Assembly: GCA_023425615.1 (NCBI GenBank)
Contig: JAFACJ010000155.1
Span: forward strand, 1 to 5,977
Length of the DNA stretch: 5,977 nt
Reading direction: 5' to 3'
Source of the DNA: Actinomycetes bacterium
GTDB lineage: Bacteria > Actinomycetota > Actinomycetes > Streptosporangiales > Streptosporangiaceae
Shown one piece after another: positions 1 to 5,882 of the stretch. The notes beneath the pieces were generated by a model. The model did no database searches. It was given only the letters and a program-made list of their open reading frames with translations, and was not told the DNA's origin. How positions within the stretch are numbered: position 1 is the stretch's first letter; every line of letters starts with the position of its first letter. The position numbers were made by a program, and so were the translations under genes.

Positions 1-425
1 AGACGGGCGCGGCGGCCCTCCCGCTCGCGCTGGCGGCGTACGGCGTAGGTGCCGGGGACGCAGCCGGTCGCGCCGTGCTCGGGATGCAGCAGGTAGGCGG
101 GGGCCGTGCACGCGAAGACGCCGAGGGCCAGGCGGTGGAAGTCCTGCACGGAGGTCGTCCAGCGGCAGGTTCCGGGGTCGGCGACGAGCGTGTGGGGATT
201 GCCGCCCGAAGCGCTGCGCAGAAGTTCGACGCCCTCGCCGGGAACGTCCTTCCATACGGGTTCGGGGAGGAGCCTCACGGCCGGGGCGAGGAGGTCGAAC
301 GGGATGACGATGAGGTCGCCCTGGGCCCAGAGGCCGTCGAGGACGGGGATGCTCACCGCCTGCTCCAGATGGTCGAGGACGGGCAGGCCGGTCTGCTGGG
401 AGAGGGAAGCGAGGGTCACGGTCAT
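1..425 (-). CDS. Small conserved-type protein of unknown function (3' end beyond window)
   Basis: This frame is open from an ATG at 425 to the left edge, giving about 141 codons without a stop, so the gene is 3'-truncated by the window. I do not recognise a named family. The product starts MTVTLASLSQQTGLPVLDHL, has an acidic/hydrophobic N-terminal half, a GTCRWTTSVQDFHRLALG stretch around residues 85-102, an aromatic/His segment (PAYLLHPEHG) near 110-119, and a very basic tail (YAVRRQREREGRR) at the visible end. No signal peptide or membrane segment is visible, so it is probably cytosolic. Another in-frame ATG lies at 431, but the sequence AAGGTGAT at 437-430 sits at ideal distance only for the ATG at 425, so I chose 425. 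It follows the DUF6745 gene by about 41 bases on the same strand, which suggests one transcript. The coding call is good; the function is unknown. Confidence 0.75.
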   Translation of the reverse strand, partial: MTVTLASLSQQTGLPVLDHLEQAVSIPVLDGLWAQGDLIVIPFDLLAPAVRLLPEPVWKDVPGEGVELLRSASGGNPHTLVADPGTCRWTTSVQDFHRLALGVFACTAPAYLLHPEHGATGCVPGTYAVRRQREREGRRAR

Positions 426-429
426 GTGC

Positions 430-437
430 ATCACCTT
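430..437 (-). promoter_or_regulatory. Ribosome binding site that decides the start of the left-edge gene
   Basis: On the minus strand this reads AAGGTGAT, matching the GGTGAT part of the 16S anti-Shine-Dalgarno complement. AAGGTG is 6 bases from the ATG at 425 but directly abuts the ATG at 431. The downstream ATG is therefore the likelier start. Confidence 0.6.
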
Positions 438-466
438 GTTCTCTGTGACGGTTCGCGGAAAGAAGG

Positions 467-1552
467 TCAGGTGCGGCGGGCCAGGAGGGCGTACTGCTCG
501 GCGGACAGCCCGTAGGTCCAGCCCGCGGCCGCCACCGGGTCGTCGAGGAAGCCGGGGACGGTCAGGCCGTAGCGGCGGCGGTGCCCGTCGCGTTCGACCG
601 AGCCGTTGACGGCCAGCAGGACGCGGGTGTCCTCCCGCAGGTCGTAGAGGTGGAGCAGGGATCCGGGGTTGCCGGGGTCGGGTGCGGAGGCGACGAGGCG
701 AAGCCCGGCCCTGTCGATGTAGGCGGACCAGCCGAGGCGCTCGATCGCGCACCGCCGGACCTCGACGTTGCGTTCCTCGGCGATGCGCCCGATGTCCGGG
801 TCGGTGATCACCCAGGACGGGACGGGGGTCCCATGCCAGGCGTACAGCTCCCAGCCGTCGGCGTAGCGCACCGCGGGGCCGTCCGCGCAGTGCGGCCTCA
901 CCTCGCCGCGGTCGCCCCACACCTCGGTGCGCAGGACGTCGGGCCGCTCGGCGACGACGCACACGTCCTCGCCCGGCCACCACCAGCCGCACGAGCGGGC
1001 GACCTCCCCGAACAGCCCGAGCACCCTGACCTGCTCGGGCTCGAAGACCACGCCGGCCGCCCCGCGCAGTGCGTCGTACCGGGCCAGCCAGGAGACGCAC
1101 TGGATCCTGGCGTACCAGTCGACGCCCGGACGCAGGGCGGAGCCGTGCGCCGCGGCGAGCGGCGGCAGCAGCGCGCTGCGGTAGGACAGGGCGAGCGGCT
1201 CCTGGACCTGGCGGCGGATCATCCGGTCCGCGGGCGCGTCGACCCACCGGGCCCGGACGTCGAGCTCCCAGGCGAGGCCCGTCACCAGCGAGGAGAACCG
1301 CCCCGGCACCGTCCATTCACTCAGACGCTCGACGGACGGAGGAGGCCGCAGGCGCCGCCCCTGCGGGACGGTGTTCAGGGCGGTGACCGGCGACGAGGCC
1401 CAGTGGAAACGCGGCGGATCGAGCCCGGCCAGGCGGTACAGCCCTCGGATGGCGGCCTCTGCGGCCGGACGGTCGGCGGGGCGCGTCGATAGCGCGTGCC
1501 CCAGCCAGGTCTCGCGGATTGCGGCAGCTTCCCGCTGCACGTGAACGCTCAC
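467..1552 (-). CDS. DUF6745-family protein, function unknown
   Basis: This 361-residue soluble protein shows the pattern I associate with actinobacterial DUF6745 proteins. The recognisable parts are a Trp/Gly-rich segment GWWWPGEDVCVVAERP (189-204), the core CADGPAVRYADGWELYAWHG (222-241) followed by TPVPSWVI (242-249), and an E-R-N-V-E-V-R-R-C-A-I-E-R-L-G helix (260-274). A C-terminal DDPVAAAGWTYGLSAEQY (337-354) follows. No catalytic motif, signal peptide or membrane helix is evident, and the biochemical role of the family is not known to me. The start is GTG at 1552, the first possible start after an in-frame TAG upstream; a second GTG at 1540 would remove four residues. Neither has a convincing Shine-Dalgarno site. 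The start overlaps the stop of a 15-codon ORF (GTGA), suggesting coupled translation. The small unknown gene ending the window follows 41 bases later, probably in the same operon. The family call rests on remembered motifs, not on a search. Confidence 0.82.
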   Translation of the reverse strand: MSVHVQREAAAIRETWLGHALSTRPADRPAAEAAIRGLYRLAGLDPPRFHWASSPVTALNTVPQGRRLRPPPSVERLSEWTVPGRFSSLVTGLAWELDVRARWVDAPADRMIRRQVQEPLALSYRSALLPPLAAAHGSALRPGVDWYARIQCVSWLARYDALRGAAGVVFEPEQVRVLGLFGEVARSCGWWWPGEDVCVVAERPDVLRTEVWGDRGEVRPHCADGPAVRYADGWELYAWHGTPVPSWVITDPDIGRIAEERNVEVRRCAIERLGWSAYIDRAGLRLVASAPDPGNPGSLLHLYDLREDTRVLLAVNGSVERDGHRRRYGLTVPGFLDDPVAAAGWTYGLSAEQYALLARRT

Positions 1553-1596
1553 CGGACGGAGGTGGCGTCGTCCTTTCTCACGATCATGTGCCTCAT
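1549..1596 (-). CDS. Possible 15-residue leader peptide coupled to the DUF6745 gene
   Basis: A short ORF, ATG at 1596 to TGA at 1551-1549, encodes MRHMIVRKDDATSVR. Its stop codon overlaps the GTG start of the DUF6745 gene in the four bases GTGA, the classic arrangement for stop-restart translational coupling. The peptide is basic and has no run of one amino acid, so it does not resemble an amino-acid attenuation leader. Its own Shine-Dalgarno is weak: a G-rich stretch lies about 12 bases before ATG 1596, and GAGG lies 3 bases before a second in-frame ATG at 1587. It could be a chance ORF, since short open frames are common; the exact overlap and the lack of a binding site for the downstream gene are the only support. 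Confidence 0.3.
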   Translation of the reverse strand: MRHMIVRKDDATSVR

Positions 1597-1617
1597 GGTG
1601 GCAGAATTCCCGCCCCC

Positions 1618-1676
1618 GTGTCTACGGGCTGCGCAGGGCGGCCACGACCGCGGCCGGTCGCACACCCGTGAGACAC
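1618..1676 (-). terminator. Long inverted repeat with inner hairpin: putative terminator or leader RNA structure
   Basis: The arms GTGTCTACGGG (1618-1628) and CCCGTGAGACAC (1665-1676) are reverse complements over 11 base pairs except for one extra G at 1670. Between them CGACCG / CGGTCG (1645-1660) forms a perfect 6-bp stem with a 4-base loop. On the minus strand the structure begins 18 bases after the stop of the AI-2E-family gene and ends 22 bases before the 15-codon ORF. The position fits a terminator for the membrane-protein gene. There is no T-run after the stem, but actinobacterial terminators often lack one. It could instead be a 5' leader structure for the DUF6745 unit. Confidence 0.45.
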
Positions 1677-1694
1677 CTTGGCGCCACGTCGAGG

Positions 1695-2744
1695 TCAAAC
1701 CCCTTCGGAGGGTCCGGGCCGCGGCGCGGTGAAGTGGCGGAGGAGGGCCACGGCCGCCGAGGTCACGGGGGCGGCGAGGAAGGCACCGGTGATTCCGGCG
1801 AGGGTGCTGCCGAGGGCGATCGCGATGAGGATGACGGGGGCCGGCAGCTCCAGGGCGCGGCCGTAGATCTGGGGTGCCAGGATATGGCCCTCGATCTGCT
1901 GGACGGCGATGGTGACGGCGACGACGAGCAGGGCGACGAACCAGCCTTTGGCGACGAACGCCACGATCGCGGCCAGCAGCCCGGCCAGGAACGCGCCGAC
2001 GATCGGCAGGAAGGCGCCGATCCAGATGAGGACCGCCAGCGGCACCGCGATCGGGACGCCGAGGATCCACAGGGCGAGGCCGATGAAGACGGCGTCGACG
2101 AACCCGACGAGCGCCACGCCCCGCACATACCTGCCGAAGACGTGGAAGACGATGGACGCGCCGGTGTGGAGCGGCTCGCGGGCCCGCGCCGGTGCCAGGC
2201 CCGTGATCCACTCCAGCAGCCGCCCGCCTCCGTGGGTGAAGTAGACGGCGAGGACGACGGCGAGCACGGCGCCGATGACGATCTCGCCGGTGGCGCGGAC
2301 CCCGGTGATCGCCTCCCCGGCGATCCGCCCCGACTGCCGTGACACCCACTGCTTGAGCTGCGTGGTGAGGCTCTCGAAGCTCGCGGCGTGCACTCCGAAC
2401 CTGGCGGCCACGTCGCGCAGCCCGGTCGTGAACTGGTCGAGGTTGGTGTTCAGGTCGCCGATCCCGGCCACGGTGATCGGGACGAGCACCAGCAGCAGGA
2501 GGGCGACCGCGGCGACCAGCCCGAGCCACACCACGGTGGTGGCCAGGGCGGGCCGCAGCCCGTGCCGCGTCAGCCAGCCGGCGGGCGGCACCGTGAACGA
2601 CGCGAGGAACACCGCCAGCAGGATGGGGATCGCCACGGACCGCACCTGCCACAGCGCCCAGACCGCGAGGGCCGTCAGCACCACCACGAGCAGCAGGTGA
2701 CCCGCCTTCAGCGTCCTGCGCTCCAGCGCCCCCTCGGCCCCCAT
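1695..2744 (-). CDS. AI-2E family transporter / PerM-type membrane protein
   Basis: This 349-residue polytopic inner-membrane protein has the layout of the AI-2E transporter (UPF0118/PerM) family. Two hydrophobic helices lie near 15-52, one near 66-93, a soluble amphipathic stretch at about 95-150, then helices near 152-170, 207-230, 232-262, 264-282 and 301-335. The C-terminal half carries the family's signature pieces FLPIVGAFLAG (245-255) and QQIEGHILAPQIYGRALEL (282-300). Length is typical. Members include the Escherichia coli AI-2 exporter TqsA and Na+/H+ antiporters, so the substrate cannot be read from sequence and quorum-signal export should not be assumed. The ATG at 2744 has only a weak purine stretch (GGGGA, about 12 bases upstream); no other start lies before the first helix. 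It sits 91 bases after the phospholipase gene on the same strand and may be read through from it. Confidence 0.92.
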   Translation of the reverse strand: MGAEGALERRTLKAGHLLLVVVLTALAVWALWQVRSVAIPILLAVFLASFTVPPAGWLTRHGLRPALATTVVWLGLVAAVALLLLVLVPITVAGIGDLNTNLDQFTTGLRDVAARFGVHAASFESLTTQLKQWVSRQSGRIAGEAITGVRATGEIVIGAVLAVVLAVYFTHGGGRLLEWITGLAPARAREPLHTGASIVFHVFGRYVRGVALVGFVDAVFIGLALWILGVPIAVPLAVLIWIGAFLPIVGAFLAGLLAAIVAFVAKGWFVALLVVAVTIAVQQIEGHILAPQIYGRALELPAPVILIAIALGSTLAGITGAFLAAPVTSAAVALLRHFTAPRPGPSEGV

Positions 2745-2835
2745 GAGACTGAACGTCCCCGGACCTCCAGCGCCCTAATCCGGACACAGAATGCCGCTTC
2801 CGACCCTTCCCCCCGATAGTGCATACGCAGGGCGG
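2745..2835. other. Intergenic gap between phospholipase C and AI-2E-family genes
   Basis: These 91 bases hold no ORF I would support. I see no clear hairpin that could end the phospholipase transcript and no recognisable -35/-10 pair for the membrane-protein gene, so read-through is possible but unproven. Confidence 0.5.
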
Positions 2836-4869
2836 TCAGACCGTGCGCAGGCCCGGGTCGCTCCGGCTGGGCCTGCCCGTCTCGAGGTGGCCCGCCATCC
2901 GGCGCAGGAAGGACGGATCCGCGCTGGACGTCACCGACAGGTCGTACCAGGAGTGGGCGGAGCGGACCGGGAAGTCGCGGTTCCTCGTGCCGCCGGGACG
3001 GAGGCGGATCTTCGTCTTCTCGCCCGTGTAGGCGTCGGAGACGGTCAGCGTGTGGGCGCGCTTCGTGCGGTTGGTCAGGACCAGCCTGGCGGAACCGCCC
3101 CTCCTGCGGGACCGCAGGCGGACTTCGAGGCCCTCGGTGGCCGGGGAGCCGGTGAACTCGCGGAGGAATCCGTTGGGTCCGTATACCGACAGGGAGTAGC
3201 GGTCGGAGGCGTCCCACTCCCCCGTCAGCTTCTTCCCCGGCCCCACGGTGTACGTCCACGGGCCGGTGCCGTCCGTCGAGGACGTGACGTAGAAGCAGGC
3301 ACCGGCCTTGCCCCTGCTCGCGAACACGACCTTCAGGAGCCTGCCGCGGACCGCGCCGTCGACGTGCAGGTCGTAGGGCAGGGGGCGGGCCGGGCGGCTG
3401 CCTGGCTCCTGCGACGGCATCCGCTGGTCCGCGGGGACGGTCGGATGGTAGGAGGGGTGCCGGCGGCGGTCTCTCGGCCGGTAGGCGGAGGTGTCCGGAA
3501 GGCGCGCGGCGCGGACGTCGTGCCTGGAGAAGTTGAACGCGGAGGTGAGGTCGCCGCACACCGCCCGCCTCCACGGCGAGATGTGGGGCTCGCGGACGCC
3601 GAAGCGGCGCTCCATGAACCGCAGGATCGAGGTGTGGTCGAACGTCTGGGAGTTCACCCAGCCGCCTTTGCTCCACGGCGACACGACGATCATCGGCACG
3701 CGCGGGCCGAGCCCGTACGGGCCCTTCACGTGCGTGTGCGACCCGGGGAAGATCTCGTCGGTGACGTCCGCCGTGGACGCGCCCTTCCTCGACGCGTACG
3801 GCGGCACGACGTGGTCGAAGTAGCCGTCGTTCTCGTCGTAGGTGACGAAGAGGACGGTCCTGCTCCAGACCTCCGGGTTGGAGGTCAGCGCGTCGAGGAC
3901 GCCGGAGATGTACCAGGCTCCCTGGTCGGGCGGCCAGTTGGGGTGCTCGGTGAACGCCTCGGGCGCGAAGATCCAGGAGATCCGCGGCAGCCGTCCGGCC
4001 TTCACGTCCTTCCGCAGGATCTCGAAGTAGCCCTGTCCCGCCTTGGCGTTCGTGCCGGTCCGCGCCCTGCGGTACAGGCGGCTGCCCGGACGTGCCTCGC
4101 GGAACCTGGTGAAGTGGAGGAGGGAGTTGTCGCTGTAGTTGCCGATGTAGGGGTCGTCGGTCCAGCCCCACCTGCCCGCGGCGTTCAGCCCCTCGCCGAT
4201 GTCCTGGTACGCCTTCCAGGAGACCCCCGCCTTCTCCAGCCGCTCGGCGTAGGTCGTCCAGCCGTGCGGCGCCTGGTCGTTGACCAGGACGGGGCCGCCG
4301 CCCGCGCCGTCGTTGCCGGTGTAGCCGGTCATCATGTAGTAGCGGTTGGGGTCGGTGCTGCCGATGAACGAGCAGTGGTAGGCGTCGCAGACGGTGAACG
4401 CGTCGGCGAGCGCGTAGTGGAACGGGATGTCGCCGCGTTCGTAGTGGGCCATCGTCGTCGCCGTCTTCGCCGGGATCCACCGGTCGTAGCGGCCTTGGGC
4501 GAAGGCATCGTGCCCGCTGTTCCAGTCGTGGGTGAGCCCTTGGAGGAACCGCCTCCCCAGGTCTCCGCCGTCCGGGTGGAACGGCAGGACGACGCGGGTC
4601 CCGTCCGACTGGTGCCACACCGGTTCGCCGCTCGGCAGCACCACCGGGCGCGGGTCGCCGAAGCCCCGCACTCCGCGCAGCATCCCGAAGTAGTGGTCGA
4701 ACGACCGGTTCTCCTGCATCAGCACCACGATGTGCTTGACGTCCTTGATCGTGCCGGTCCTGCGCGCGGCCGGGATCTCCTCGGCCCGCGCGATGCTCTC
4801 CGAGAGCGCCGCGAACGCCGCGGCGCCGCCCGCCGCCCGCAGGAACCCCCGCCGGTCCAGCCCCTCCAT
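2836..4869 (-). CDS. Secreted phosphocholine-specific phospholipase C (Tat substrate)
   Basis: This 677-residue enzyme is expected to hydrolyse phosphatidylcholine or sphingomyelin to phosphocholine plus diacylglycerol or ceramide outside the cell (bacterial PLC/PlcH-type, EC 3.1.4.3). A twin-arginine signal, DRRGFLR at 5-11, precedes a short Ala/Gly-rich stretch and a likely ARA|E cleavage after residue 29. The catalytic phosphoesterase domain (about 44-448) shows VLMQENRSFDHYFG (49-62), FIGSTDPNR (168-176; Thr172 is the probable nucleophile by analogy with PlcH), EAFTEHP (304-310), TYDENDGYFDHV (343-354) and SKGGWVNSQTFDHTSILRF (400-418). A linker with MPSQEPGSRPARPLPYD (484-500) leads to two C-terminal beta-type DUF756 repeats, about 499-575 and 582-655. 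All expected parts are present and length is normal, so it looks intact. GAGGAG at 4883-4878, 8 bases before ATG 4869, supports the start. No regulator or chaperone gene lies beside it. Confidence 0.95.
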   Translation of the reverse strand: MEGLDRRGFLRAAGGAAAFAALSESIARAEEIPAARRTGTIKDVKHIVVLMQENRSFDHYFGMLRGVRGFGDPRPVVLPSGEPVWHQSDGTRVVLPFHPDGGDLGRRFLQGLTHDWNSGHDAFAQGRYDRWIPAKTATTMAHYERGDIPFHYALADAFTVCDAYHCSFIGSTDPNRYYMMTGYTGNDGAGGGPVLVNDQAPHGWTTYAERLEKAGVSWKAYQDIGEGLNAAGRWGWTDDPYIGNYSDNSLLHFTRFREARPGSRLYRRARTGTNAKAGQGYFEILRKDVKAGRLPRISWIFAPEAFTEHPNWPPDQGAWYISGVLDALTSNPEVWSRTVLFVTYDENDGYFDHVVPPYASRKGASTADVTDEIFPGSHTHVKGPYGLGPRVPMIVVSPWSKGGWVNSQTFDHTSILRFMERRFGVREPHISPWRRAVCGDLTSAFNFSRHDVRAARLPDTSAYRPRDRRRHPSYHPTVPADQRMPSQEPGSRPARPLPYDLHVDGAVRGRLLKVVFASRGKAGACFYVTSSTDGTGPWTYTVGPGKKLTGEWDASDRYSLSVYGPNGFLREFTGSPATEGLEVRLRSRRRGGSARLVLTNRTKRAHTLTVSDAYTGEKTKIRLRPGGTRNRDFPVRSAHSWYDLSVTSSADPSFLRRMAGHLETGRPSRSDPGLRTV

Positions 4870-4877
4870 GGACGCCG

Positions 4878-4883
4878 CTCCTC
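4878..4883 (-). promoter_or_regulatory. Ribosome binding site of phospholipase C
   Basis: The minus strand reads GAGGAG followed by 8 bases and ATG at 4869. This confirms that start, which also places the twin-arginine motif at the very N-terminus. Confidence 0.75.
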
Positions 4884-4936
4884 ACCCGGCGGGCCCCCCG
4901 ACCGCGCCGCCACCTCCAGCCTCGCAGAGCGGTGCG

Positions 4937-4965
4937 ACAATCAAGATCAATTCCAGGTCATGACC
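4937..4965 (-). promoter_or_regulatory. AT-rich patch and palindrome upstream of phospholipase C
   Basis: Positions 4937-4955 are about two-thirds A/T in otherwise very GC-rich DNA. On the minus strand they include the tandem hexamers TTGATC TTGATT (4950-4939). Directly upstream is the 10-bp perfect palindrome GGTCATGACC (4956-4965), which overlaps the stop codon of the oxidoreductase gene. The patch lies about 70-85 bases before the phospholipase start, so a promoter or operator is plausible. I cannot find a TANNNT -10 at proper spacing, nor repeats resembling a PHO box. Confidence 0.25.
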
Positions 4966-5725
4966 GTCCCATGAGCCGCCGTACCCGGTCGGCCATCGGC
5001 TCGGCCGGCCTGCCGAGGACCCGTTCGAGGTCGGGGCTCTGGTGCTCCAGGGAGCCGGCCCGGATCAGGGCGTTCAGCCAGGCCATGGGCCCCGGCCCCG
5101 TGTCGGGCGCCTCCCGGTAGGGCAGGCCCAGCTCCTCGGCGAGACCGGGATGGCTCCACAGCGGGCCGGTGAGGTCGTAGGCGCGGCCCAGATGCCCGTC
5201 ACCGGTCAGCACGTTCGCCGCGGCCTCGGCCAGGTCCGAGCGGAAGGCGGTGTTCAGGCTCCGCCCGCCGCCGCTGCCGACCACCTCGCCTCCGGAGACG
5301 TCCGGGACGAACGCGTCGCCGTAGTAGGGGTGCCGCAGGATCGTGTGGGGAAGCCCGCTGCCGAGGATGGCCTTCTCCGTGGCGTGGTGCGCCTCGGTGA
5401 CGCCCGCCCCCTCGGTGCCCGCCCCCAGGAAACTGGTGTAGGCGATCGCGCCCACCCCGGCGTCGACGGCCGCGGCGACGGCGTCGAGATGCTGGCGGAC
5501 CCTGCGCCCCGTGTCGAGTTCCGGCGAGGAGATCAGCAGCAGCCGGTCGGCGCCCCTGAACGCCTCGCGCAGCCCCGCCGGGTCGTCGTAGTCACCGCGC
5601 CGCACCTCCACCCCCCGCGGCGCCCGCGCGGGATCCCGCACGACGGCCACCACATCGCCGCGTGCCGACAGCCGGTCGATGACAAGGCGTCCGAGAGCAC
5701 CCGACGCCGCCGAAACCAAGATCAT
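4958..5725 (-). CDS. NmrA/QorB-type NAD(P)-binding oxidoreductase (atypical SDR)
   Basis: This 255-residue cytosolic Rossmann-fold protein resembles NAD(P)H:quinone oxidoreductase QorB and NmrA-like atypical short-chain dehydrogenases. Visible features are the dinucleotide-binding loop MILVSAASGALGRLV (1-15), VVAVVRDPAR (25-34) after strand two, the RRGDYDDPAGLREAFRGAD segment (42-60), LLLISSP (62-68), IAYTSFLGA (94-102), EAHHATEKAILGSGLPHTILR (111-131) and the C-terminal PDLERVLGRPA (231-241) seen in QorB relatives. The usual TGATG loop reads SAASG here: the first glycine of GxxGxxG is Ala6. The substrate is not readable, and a redox-sensing rather than catalytic role is possible. I chose ATG 5725 because GGGGAG lies 4 bases upstream and MILVSAASG fits family N-termini. 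A longer frame from GTG 5782 would add 19 unlikely residues and its binding site abuts the start. It is divergent from the acetyltransferase gene and 88 bases before the phospholipase. Confidence 0.9.
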   Translation of the reverse strand: MILVSAASGALGRLVIDRLSARGDVVAVVRDPARAPRGVEVRRGDYDDPAGLREAFRGADRLLLISSPELDTGRRVRQHLDAVAAAVDAGVGAIAYTSFLGAGTEGAGVTEAHHATEKAILGSGLPHTILRHPYYGDAFVPDVSGGEVVGSGGGRSLNTAFRSDLAEAAANVLTGDGHLGRAYDLTGPLWSHPGLAEELGLPYREAPDTGPGPMAWLNALIRAGSLEHQSPDLERVLGRPAEPMADRVRRLMGRS

Positions 5726-5729
5726 ATGA

Positions 5730-5735
5730 CTCCCC
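5730..5735 (-). promoter_or_regulatory. Ribosome binding site that decides the oxidoreductase start
   Basis: The minus strand reads GGGGAG, TCAT, then ATG at 5725. This favours the 255-residue product over a version starting 19 codons earlier at GTG 5782. Confidence 0.55.
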
Positions 5736-5871
5736 GGTCGCACGAACGCCCCAGTCAACCCCCCTGCTCCCGGGGACGCCACTCCTTTATCACCCGCCCC
5801 GCGGGCCTCCGGGTACTACGCTGATGGCGCTCCGGAGCCCCGGTACGTCCCCCGCGTCCTCGCCCCTCCCC
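5736..5871. promoter_or_regulatory. Divergent intergenic region between oxidoreductase and acetyltransferase genes
   Basis: Both flanking genes read outward from here, so promoters for each should lie within it. Visible signals are weak: TACGCT (5817-5822, plus strand) fits a TANNNT -10 about 60 bases before the acetyltransferase, but no -35 accompanies it. GCTCCGGAGC (5829-5838) is a perfect 10-bp palindrome that could be an operator, and CCCGC/GCGGG (5793-5805) can form a small hairpin. None is decisive. Confidence 0.4.
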
Positions 5872-5877
5872 GGAGGA
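5872..5877 (+). promoter_or_regulatory. Ribosome binding site of the GNAT acetyltransferase
   Basis: GGAGGA lies 5 bases before ATG 5883, a strong Shine-Dalgarno site that marks the edge-truncated frame as a real gene. Confidence 0.7.
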
Positions 5878-5882
5878 ATCCG

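Noticed and set aside
581..1492. A 303-codon plus-strand frame opposite the DUF6745 gene
   Set aside because: It is a low-complexity product with no motif. The minus-strand frame shows the DUF6745 pattern.
1695..2744. Reading the membrane-protein gene as an autoinducer-2 exporter in a quorum-sensing system
   Set aside because: The family name reflects one characterised member. No luxS or lsr-type gene is in the window, and family members move different substrates.
1549..2787. A 412-codon minus-strand frame overlapping the AI-2E-family gene
   Set aside because: It is an Arg/Ala/Gly-rich shadow of the membrane-protein gene, which has clear helices and family motifs in its own frame. Only its last 15 codons are discussed separately, as a possible leader ORF.
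2708..4885. A 725-codon minus-strand frame overlapping the phospholipase gene in another phase
   Set aside because: The product is Arg/Pro/Gly-rich and lacks domain motifs. It shadows the PLC frame and runs into the neighbouring gap.
2791..4974. A 727-codon open frame on the plus strand antisense to the phospholipase gene
   Set aside because: Its product is a low-complexity Arg/Gly/Ala/Val-rich sequence with no motif, as expected from a frame opposite a GC-rich gene. The minus-strand frame carries every PLC signature.
5753..5758. TTGACT on the minus strand as a -35 box for the oxidoreductase gene
   Set aside because: A -10 at 16-18 bases would fall on the GGGGAG ribosome binding site, with no TANNNT there and too little room before ATG 5725.
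5726..5782. N-terminal extension of the oxidoreductase to GTG 5782
   Set aside because: The added residues precede the first Rossmann strand without purpose, and a better-placed ribosome binding site lies just before ATG 5725.
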